Below are positions 7,175 through 11,264 of a stretch of DNA of 11,264 nucleotides, piece by piece. The notes under the pieces were generated by a model that ran no database searches, was not told the origin of the DNA, and saw nothing but the letters and a program-made list of their open reading frames with translations. The stretch is from contig PKQU01000046.1 of NCBI GenBank assembly GCA_017577925.1, forward strand, positions 1 through 11,264, in the 5' to 3' direction. The position numbers were made by a program, and so were the translations under genes. The DNA comes from Bacillota bacterium. Lineage in GTDB: Bacteria; Bacillota; Bacilli; Calditerricolales; Calditerricolaceae. Each line of letters opens with the position of its first letter. Position 1 is the stretch's first letter.

Positions 7175-7666
7175 GTGGACGCGCGCTCATCGGAAGCGCA
7201 ACGGATTGAAGAGCGGCTCAATCGCATCCGGCAGATCCTGCAGTCGCGGAACTACAAGCTCACGCCCCAGCGCGAGGCCACGGTGCGCGTGCTCTTGGAG
7301 AACGAGGCGGACCACCTCAGCGCCGAAGACGTCTATCTCCTGGTGAAGGAAAAGGCGCCCGAAATCGGGCTGGCCACCGTGTATCGCACGCTGGAACTGC
7401 TCACCGATCTCAAGATTGTGCACAAGATGAATTTTGGCGATGGCGTGACCCGGTACGACGTCCGATCGGAGGATGCGGAACACCATCATCACCACCTCGT
7501 GTGCCTCCACTGCGGGAAAGTCGACGAAATTATGGAAGACCTGCTGGGTGAGGTGGAAAAGCGCGTGGAGCAGGAATGGGGTTTTACCATTCTTGACCAC
7601 CGCTTGACGTTTCACGGCATCTGTCATCGGTGTCGCGACCTGGTGGATCCGGAAGATTTCAAATAA
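7175..7666 (+). CDS. fur: Ferric uptake regulator Fur
   Basis: This 163-residue metal-dependent repressor is closest to Bacillus Fur. The winged-helix part contains YKLTPQREATVRVLLENE and DHLSAEDVYLLVKEK, then the recognition stretch EIGLATVYRTLELL (about 63-76). The dimerisation part has the His run HHHHHLVC (103-110), metal-site residues in DHRLTFHGIC, and two Cys pairs, Cys110/Cys113 and Cys150/Cys153, that form the structural zinc site. As I recall, B. subtilis Fur has an altered first pair (CMEFG), so the intact CLHCG here is the more usual form. The GTG at 7175 has GGGAGGGA six bases upstream; a longer in-frame extension from 7106 would start upstream of the mapped promoter's transcript and is rejected. 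It has its own promoter and terminator. Confidence 0.93.
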   Translation: MDARSSEAQRIEERLNRIRQILQSRNYKLTPQREATVRVLLENEADHLSAEDVYLLVKEKAPEIGLATVYRTLELLTDLKIVHKMNFGDGVTRYDVRSEDAEHHHHHLVCLHCGKVDEIMEDLLGEVEKRVEQEWGFTILDHRLTFHGICHRCRDLVDPEDFK

Positions 7667-7681
7667 TCACGCGCGCCAACG

Positions 7682-7708
7682 AGCTCCAGTGTTCAGAGGA
7701 GCTTTTTT
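7682..7708 (+). terminator. Rho-independent terminator after fur
   Basis: AGCTCC (7682-7687) pairs with GGAGCT (7698-7703) around a 10-base loop and runs into six T (7703-7708). It ends the fur transcript. Confidence 0.85.
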
Positions 7709-7729
7709 CTTGTCTTTGTTATGGCAGAT

Positions 7730-7763
7730 GAATTACAATTTTGTATGGTAAACGAATTACAAT
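7730..7763. repeat. Pair of GAATTACAAT direct repeats in the AT-rich ald leader
   Basis: GAATTACAAT occurs at 7730-7739 and again at 7754-7763, 24 bases apart. The first overlaps a 5-2-5 inverted repeat TACAA-TT-TTGTA (7734-7745). The first copy also contains TACAAT, which with TTGTCT at 7710-7715 (spacer 18) could be a weak ald promoter. Operator or promoter role is inference; I cannot name the regulator. Confidence 0.4.
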
Positions 7764-7806
7764 AACAATAACGATGGACAAGGATCTGCAGTAAGGAGGA
7801 GCCGAC

Positions 7807-8922
7807 ATGATCATCGGAGTGCCCAAGGAGATCAAGGACAACGAAAACCGGGTGGCCATCACGCCGGCCGGTGTTGAGATGCTGCGCCAGGCAGGGCACA
7901 CGGTGCTCATCGAGACGAATGCCGGGATTGGTAGCGGTTTCACAGACGATGACTACCGTCAGGCCGGGGCCACCATCGTCGATACGGCGGAAGAGACGTG
8001 GTCACGCGCCGAACTCGTCCTCAAGGTGAAAGAGCCCCTTCCGAGCGAGTACCGCTATTTCCGGGAGGATCTGGTGCTGTTTACCTACCTGCACCTCGCC
8101 GCGGAGCCGGAATTGACCGAGGCCCTCGTAGAAAGCGGCATGACGGCCATCGCCTATGAGACGGTCCAGCTCGACAACGGCGCGTTGCCCCTGTTGACCC
8201 CGATGAGCGAAATCGCCGGGCGCATGGCCGTGCAGATCGGCGCGCAGCTTTTGGAGAAGCCCAAGGGCGGCAAAGGCGTGCTGCTCGGCGGCGTGCCGGG
8301 TGTGCCGCCGGCGGAAGTGGTGATCATTGGCGGCGGCGCCGTCGGCACCAACGCGGCGAAGATCGCCATGGGCATGGGCGCCAACGTGACGATTCTCGAC
8401 GTCAACCCGGACCGCCTGCGCTACCTCGATGACCTCTTTGGCGCGCGGCTGACCACGCTGATGTCGAACAGCTACAACATTGCCCGCAGCGTGGCCAAGG
8501 CCGATCTCCTCATCGGCGCGGTGCTGATCCCCGGTTCCCGCGCCCCGCGCCTTGTGACGGAAGAGATGGTCAAGTCGATGCGTCCGGGGTCGGTCATCGT
8601 GGACGTGGCCATCGACCAGGGCGGCTCCATCGAGACGATCGACCGCGTGACGACGCACAGCAACCCAACCTACGTCAAGCACGGCGTGGTGCACTACGCC
8701 GTGGCGAACATCCCGGGCGCCGTGCCGCGCACATCGACCATCGCCCTGACCAACGTCACCATCCCGTATGCCGTGCAGCTGGCAACGAAGGGCGTGTTCC
8801 AGGCCATTCGCGACAACCGCGCCCTGGCCCGCGGCGTCAACGTGATGAAGGGCCACATCACCCACGAGGGTGTCGCCCGTGCATTCAACCGGCCGCACAC
8901 GCCGCTGGAGGCGCTGATGTAA
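7807..8922 (+). CDS. ald: Alanine dehydrogenase
   Basis: This 371-residue enzyme interconverts L-alanine plus NAD+ with pyruvate, ammonia and NADH; in Bacillus it feeds alanine into central metabolism and is needed for normal sporulation. Catalytic and substrate residues fall at the family positions: Arg15 (ENRVAITP), Lys75 (LKVKEP), His96 (YLHLAAE) and Asp270 (VDVAIDQGG). The NAD-binding Rossmann turn GGGAVGTNAA is at 175-184. The length is the usual one and the C-terminus (GHITHEGVA) is intact. The ATG has a strong AAGGAGGA six bases upstream. It sits between fur and yqzK, with its own AT-rich leader; no terminator with a T run follows, and the first thing downstream is the intron remnant. 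Confidence 0.96.
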   Translation: MIIGVPKEIKDNENRVAITPAGVEMLRQAGHTVLIETNAGIGSGFTDDDYRQAGATIVDTAEETWSRAELVLKVKEPLPSEYRYFREDLVLFTYLHLAAEPELTEALVESGMTAIAYETVQLDNGALPLLTPMSEIAGRMAVQIGAQLLEKPKGGKGVLLGGVPGVPPAEVVIIGGGAVGTNAAKIAMGMGANVTILDVNPDRLRYLDDLFGARLTTLMSNSYNIARSVAKADLLIGAVLIPGSRAPRLVTEEMVKSMRPGSVIVDVAIDQGGSIETIDRVTTHSNPTYVKHGVVHYAVANIPGAVPRTSTIALTNVTIPYAVQLATKGVFQAIRDNRALARGVNVMKGHITHEGVARAFNRPHTPLEALM

Positions 8923-8984
8923 GGGACGCGAGAGGGCTCGGTGCGTGCGTCGAGGAGAAGGGGGCGGCCAACCCCCGTCTCTCA

Positions 8985-9021
8985 CAACCATTCGCACGTA
9001 CCGTTCGGTATACGGCGGTTC
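8985..9021 (-). ncRNA. Group IIC intron domain V (mutated)
   Basis: The minus strand reads GAACCGCCGTATACCGAACG followed by GTACGTG, the same as the class C domain V I recall from the Oceanobacillus iheyensis intron, with CGC as catalytic triad, TACC/GGTA upper stem and a CG bulge. The 3' arm should read ACGGTGGTG but reads GCGAATGGTTG, so the middle of the lower stem is mispaired. The ribozyme core is probably inactive. Confidence 0.72.
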
Positions 9022-9190
9022 ACAAGGATTGACGAAGCGGAGTGTACAAGCCGGTGAAACTGAAAAGGCCACGTTCTCGCCAGTAAGCGAGATCGGTGGC
9101 CTTGTTCACTTTCCGAGGCAAAAGGAGTCGGTAACTTCTCCGATGGTTGCAAGCTACATTTAGGCGTTTAGGGATTGGGGAGAACGACTG
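9020..9190 (-). pseudogene. C-terminal fragment of group II intron reverse transcriptase/maturase
   Basis: A minus-strand frame of 56 codons runs from a stop at 9193-9191 to TGA at 9022-9020. Its second half, VNKATDLAYWRERGLFSFTG and then LYTPLRQSL, has the look of the very end of class C intron-encoded proteins, which finish with a LAYW-x-x-x-GL-x-S-x-x-x-x-Y motif and a stop right before domain V. Here the TGA indeed overlaps the first bases of domain V. There is no start codon or ribosome binding site, and the polymerase and maturase parts are absent. The identification is from motif memory plus its position; the first 15 or so residues may not belong to it. Confidence 0.6.
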
Positions 9191-9201
9191 TTAGACAGAG
9201 C

Positions 9202-9249
9202 GCACCGGCGGCTGATCTATCCATGAGGGCATGTAAAGGTCGCCGGTGC
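9202..9249. repeat. 9-bp perfect inverted repeat beside the intron remnant
   Basis: GCACCGGCG (9202-9210) and CGCCGGTGC (9241-9249) pair perfectly around a 30-base spacer. ATTATTATGTTGTT follows on the plus side, a poor T tract. It marks the jump from GC-rich to AT-rich sequence. It may be an old terminator stem, a common landing site for class C introns, or an end of a lost element; nothing decides. Confidence 0.5.
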
Positions 9250-9309
9250 ATTATTATGTTGTTAACGGTAATAATTCCACTATGAATGTTAATGAAGTGG
9301 GGCGATAAT

Positions 9310-9513
9310 GTGAAGGAACGTATTGTGTTTTTTGCGTTAACGGCAATCGTTTTTATCTCCTTATTAAAAGTACTGGCTTTTATTTGGAATCGGCTATCGA
9401 TACCTGTTACGGGTATAACCAATGTACTCAGTGTCTTTATTACGTTTATGTTGATACCATTGTCGCTTTTCGTGGTAAATTGGCTAATCCGTGTAATGCG
9501 CGGGGATTCCTAG
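9310..9513 (+). CDS. Small two-helix membrane protein, AT-rich orphan
   Basis: This gene of 67 residues is not one I recognise. The product is almost all membrane: helices at about 4-27 (ERIVFFALTAIVFISLLKVLAF would be the first, shown as IVFFALTAIVFISLL) and 38-60 (FITFMLIPLSLFVVNWLI), with a short polar loop NRLSIPVTG between and a basic end RVMRGDS. I prefer the GTG at 9310, seven bases after AGTGGGG; in-frame ATGs at 9286 and 9292 would give up to 75 residues but have no ribosome binding site. By count, 9301-9480 holds 66 G or C in 180 bases (37 %), against about 60 % in a sample of xerD. The codons are AT-rich throughout, a sign of recent transfer. No neighbour hints at a role. Confidence 0.55.
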   Translation: MKERIVFFALTAIVFISLLKVLAFIWNRLSIPVTGITNVLSVFITFMLIPLSLFVVNWLIRVMRGDS

Positions 9514-9576
9514 ATAGACGCACGAGACTTGGGAAACTTTTCGTGAATTGTTCATTTTAGCCCCGCGAGTGTCAGC

Positions 9577-9819
9577 CTTGCCTACGCTCCGGACCCTTGG
9601 GCACCTTTAGAAGACCGGCGCGGGATGCTTCGCTATGGCGAGCGGCTTCCCTATCGCACATTTCCGACCCTGGGCGAGGGCGGCACCCCCTTTGTTTCGC
9701 TCCCCATCCTGGCCAAAAGGCTCCAAGTCCAAGGGTTGTGGATGAAGAATGGGATTGGCGTAGAAGACCGCGTGGTCCTGTTGATCACGTCCCACGGATT
9801 CAAAGATACGGGCAGATAA
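9577..9819 (+). pseudogene. Threonine synthase remnant with internal deletion
   Basis: One frame reads, from about 9577, APDPWAPLEDRRG, then MLRYGERLPY, TLGEGGTPFVSLPILAKRL and LWMKN. This is the N-terminal threonine synthase pattern (LWRYRELLP, then SLGEG-x-TPL, then a leucine/lysine LW-x-K-x-E motif) that normally runs on into NPTGSFKDRG with the PLP lysine. Instead it goes, near 9751, into GIGVEDRVVLLITSHGFKD and a stop, which matches the usual C-terminus (VVCVLTGHGLKD). So roughly the middle 250 or more residues, with the PLP-binding lysine and the active site, seem to have been lost while the frame was kept. The N-terminal zinc-ribbon region is also missing; a stop lies upstream at 9544. 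The first ATG is at 9625 with no ribosome binding site. It should have no enzyme activity. Confidence 0.65.
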
Positions 9820-9866
9820 AAGTAGCGCCCGGGTTGAACGGCGAATTCATGATGATCCCGCAATGC

Positions 9867-9890
9867 AAAGCCCCATCGCCGAGGGGTTTT
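9867..9890 (+). terminator. Weak terminator-like hairpin after the threonine synthase remnant
   Basis: AAAGCCCC (9867-9874) can pair with GGGGTTTT (9883-9890) with one G-T pair and an 8-base loop. Only four T follow the GC part, and the last T is also the first base of the next extended -10 element, so the two signals abut. Confidence 0.4.
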
Positions 9891-9898
9891 GGTATACT
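9890..9898 (+). promoter_or_regulatory. Extended -10 promoter upstream of yqzK
   Basis: TGGTATACT is an extended -10 element identical in its 14-base context to the nudF promoter. No good -35 is seen. A start near 9905 would leave a leader of about 120 bases before the yqzK ATG. Confidence 0.55.
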
Positions 9899-9944
9899 GG
9901 CCCATGGGGAACGATGCGACACCCACCGCTCCCCGCGTTCCACG

Positions 9945-9973
9945 TATATCCCCGCTCCCGTTCGGCATAGGAT
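9945..9973 (+). promoter_or_regulatory. Sigma-E-like promoter upstream of yqzK
   Basis: CATAGGAT (9966-9973) is identical to the -10 proposed for spoIIM. TATATC (9945-9950) stands 15 bases upstream as a possible -35. Transcription would start near 9980, about 46 bases before the yqzK ATG. The -35 is weaker than for spoIIM. Confidence 0.45.
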
Positions 9974-10025
9974 AGAACAGCTTGTACTGCGGTGTGAACA
10001 CGAGGGAGAAGGGGGCGAACCGCCG

Positions 10026-10262
10026 ATGGCCGGGGTGCGGCGCCTGCTGCTCCTGGTGCGCTTTTGCGTGCTCTTTCTGCTCCTGACCTATTTGTTTTAC
10101 CGGGGCATCGACTGGGTCACCGCCCACATGCTGCCCCTCAACCCGTACGAGGAGCCCAAGGGCCGGGCGGTGAAGGTGATCACGCCGGTCGCGCCGGATG
10201 CAGCCGGCGAAGGCAGGAGCGTGTGGGATCACGTGCGCACCTTTTTGCGCTACGGGGAATAA
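10026..10262 (+). CDS. yqzK: YqzK family membrane protein (DUF4227)
   Basis: This 78-residue protein has one N-terminal membrane helix (LLLLVRFCVLFLLLTYLFY, about 7-25) followed by a conserved-looking soluble part, NPYEEPKGRAVKVI, and the end FLRYGE. From memory, Bacillus subtilis YqzK carries YDEPEGGAVKVF and ends in YWYGE at the same places, and lies between fur and xerD, exactly as here apart from the inserted genes. No function is known to me. The ATG at 10026 is preceded by AAGGGGGCG, about ten bases away, a moderate ribosome binding site. A longer frame open from 9597 is chance read-through of upstream sequence. xerD starts 178 bases downstream, with no obvious terminator in between. 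Confidence 0.82.
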   Translation: MAGVRRLLLLVRFCVLFLLLTYLFYRGIDWVTAHMLPLNPYEEPKGRAVKVITPVAPDAAGEGRSVWDHVRTFLRYGE

Positions 10263-10440
10263 CGGGCACATGTCTGTCCGCACGCCCGTGCCGGTGGGTT
10301 GAGCGGAGTGCGGCGGAACGGCGGGTGCGGTTCGGAACGAAAACGGCCCGGCGGGAAGAGGATTTGCAGGTCCTCGTGTGGAATGGAGCAATAGCGTGGA
10401 ACCCCGGGACGATGTGGCGACGAAGGAGTTTTGACGAGCA

Positions 10441-11264
10441 ATGGAAACGCTGATCGACCACTTCATCCACTACCTCGACGTCGAACGGGGGTTGGCGGCC
10501 AACACGCTGGTCTCGTACCGCCAGGATCTGACGGCCTTTCTCGTTTACCTGAAGGAACAGGGCGTCGAGCGCATCGAGGAGACCACGCGGGCGCACATCG
10601 TCGGCTTCCTCCTGCGTCTGCAGCAGCAAGGGAAGGCGACGGCGACGATCTCGCGCCACCTGGCGTCGATCCGTTCGTTTTTCCAGTTCCTGTTTCGCGA
10701 ACGCCTCATCGAGCACGACCCGTCGGTCAACCTGGAGACGCCCAAGCTGCAGAAACGCCTGCCCAAGGTGCTGTCGGTAGAGGAAGTGGAACGCCTCCTG
10801 GAAATGCCCGACCTGCGCACGCCGACCGGCCTGCGCGACAAGGCGATGCTGGAGCTCCTGTACGCGTCGGGGTTGCGGGTGTCGGAGCTGGTGTCGCTGA
10901 ACCTGCACGACGTCAATTTGCACCTGGCTTACCTCAGGTGCATGGGCAAGGGGTCCAAGGAGCGCATCATCCCCCTTGGCCGGATCGCCGTCGACGCCAC
11001 CCGCACGTACATCGAGCGGGCCCGGCCGATGCTGCTGCGCAACCAGGGGGAAGAGGCCCTGTTTGTCAACCACCACGGCCGGCGGCTCACGCGGCAGGGG
11101 TTCTGGAAAATCATCAAGAAGTACGCCCGCGAGGCGGGCATCGCCAAGGAGATCACGCCGCACACGCTGCGCCATTCCTTTGCCACGCACCTCTTGGAGA
11201 ACGGGGCCGACCTGCGCTCCGTGCAGGAGATGCTCGGCCACGCCGACATTTCCACGACGCAGAT
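10441..11264 (+). CDS. xerD: Tyrosine recombinase XerD (3' end outside window)
   Basis: This is the first 274 codons of a site-specific tyrosine recombinase that, with XerC, resolves chromosome dimers at dif. The N-terminal core-binding domain (about 1-88) shows FIHYLDVERGLAANTLVSYR and ISRHLASIRSFFQFL. The catalytic domain has Arg146 in ASGLRVSEL, Lys170 in MGKGSKER, His241 and Arg244 in HTLRHSF, and His267 in MLGHADIS; spacing equals that of E. coli XerD. The nucleophile, expected at about residue 276, lies two codons beyond the window edge. I call XerD rather than XerC from the position after fur and yqzK and from sequence feel. The ATG has AAGGAG 12 bases upstream, a longer gap than its neighbours, which may lower translation. 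Confidence 0.93.
   Translation, partial: METLIDHFIHYLDVERGLAANTLVSYRQDLTAFLVYLKEQGVERIEETTRAHIVGFLLRLQQQGKATATISRHLASIRSFFQFLFRERLIEHDPSVNLETPKLQKRLPKVLSVEEVERLLEMPDLRTPTGLRDKAMLELLYASGLRVSELVSLNLHDVNLHLAYLRCMGKGSKERIIPLGRIAVDATRTYIERARPMLLRNQGEEALFVNHHGRRLTRQGFWKIIKKYAREAGIAKEITPHTLRHSFATHLLENGADLRSVQEMLGHADISTTQ

Larger units (their letters stand above)
8951..9190 (-). mobile_element. Degenerate group IIC intron, 3' remnant
   Basis: Read on the minus strand, this stretch has, in order, the C-terminal tail of an intron-encoded reverse transcriptase, domain V, GTGAGAG, a domain VI hairpin (GGGGG at 8976-8972 with CCCCC at 8964-8960) and an end TCTCCTCGAC that resembles the class C 3' end TCCTACTCGAT. 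The 5' part of the intron, including nearly all of the reverse transcriptase, is missing from the window, and a stop codon (minus strand 9193-9191) closes the remaining frame. The 3' boundary near 8951 is estimated. Such introns move by retrohoming, often next to terminators; this copy cannot do so. Confidence 0.75.

Noticed and set aside
8002..9072. 356-codon minus-strand frame opposite ald
   Set aside because: The plus strand carries a complete alanine dehydrogenase with all catalytic residues; the antisense frame is His/Arg-rich and resembles nothing.
9065..9103. Hairpin AAGGCCAC/GTGGCCTT with inner TCTCGC/GCGAGA stem as an ald terminator
   Set aside because: There is no T run, and it falls inside the reverse transcriptase tail on the minus strand, so it is more likely chance or part of the intron.
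8945..9163. 72-codon plus-strand frame after ald
   Set aside because: It runs antisense through the domain V and reverse transcriptase remnant and has no ribosome binding site or protein-like pattern.
9201..9205. GTGCG on the minus strand as the intact 5' end of the intron
   Set aside because: Five bases are too few and the sequence after it does not resemble domain I of class C introns; kept only as a note.
9597..10262. A 221-residue protein ending in YqzK
   Set aside because: Only the last 78 residues match the family; the front is an out-of-frame reading of the threonine synthase remnant and of promoter sequence.
10263..10440. Possible small gene or terminator between yqzK and xerD
   Set aside because: Short frames exist but none has a supported start, and the CGGGC/GCCCG pairing has no T run.
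10180..11241. 353-codon minus-strand frame opposite xerD
   Set aside because: The plus strand reads as XerD with its catalytic set; the other frame is a shadow.

Overview
The window looks like a chromosomal stretch of a GC-rich (well over 60 % by eye), endospore-forming member of the Bacillales, possibly a thermophile. Four things point that way: a Fur protein very close to the Bacillus type, the sporulation membrane protein SpoIIM behind a sigma-E-like promoter, a small gene that reads as MciZ (the sporulation inhibitor of FtsZ) divergent from a Nudix hydrolase, and the order spoIIM / fur / yqzK / xerD, which I recall from Bacillus genomes. The exact genus cannot be read from the sequence.

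Layout. 1-462 is the C-terminal part of an AgcS-type sodium:alanine/glycine symporter, closed by a clear terminator. 675-4320 is a same-strand run of three closely spaced genes (M20 PepT-like peptidase, MFS exporter, DUF3866 protein) ending in a strong terminator that works in both directions. 4385-4525 on the minus strand is a 46-codon mciZ-like gene. Divergent from it, from an extended -10 promoter, run a Nudix ADP-ribose pyrophosphatase and an EndoQ-type PHP endonuclease whose start overlaps the nudF stop. spoIIM follows with its own sigma-E-like promoter. fur follows with a consensus sigma-A promoter and a PerR-box-like palindrome just upstream, and ends in a terminator. Next is alanine dehydrogenase (ald).

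Between ald and yqzK (about 8923-10025) lies a decay island. It holds the 3' end of a degenerate group IIC intron on the minus strand (domains V and VI plus the C-terminal tail of its reverse transcriptase), an inverted repeat, an AT-rich orphan gene for a small two-helix membrane protein, and a threonine synthase remnant in which an N-terminal piece is joined in frame to the C-terminal tail. The conserved cluster then resumes with yqzK (DUF4227), preceded by two candidate promoters, and xerD, which is cut by the window edge two codons before its expected catalytic tyrosine.

How it fits together. The backbone genes serve housekeeping (chromosome dimer resolution, iron regulation, ADP-ribose and damaged-DNA clean-up) and sporulation (SpoIIM, MciZ). 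Alanine metabolism (ald) and what is left of a threonine biosynthesis gene occupy an insertion site in this otherwise stable neighbourhood. I see no phage, CRISPR or defence system. The most informative items are the unannotatable-by-length mciZ, the intron remnant, the internally deleted threonine synthase and the sporulation-type promoters.
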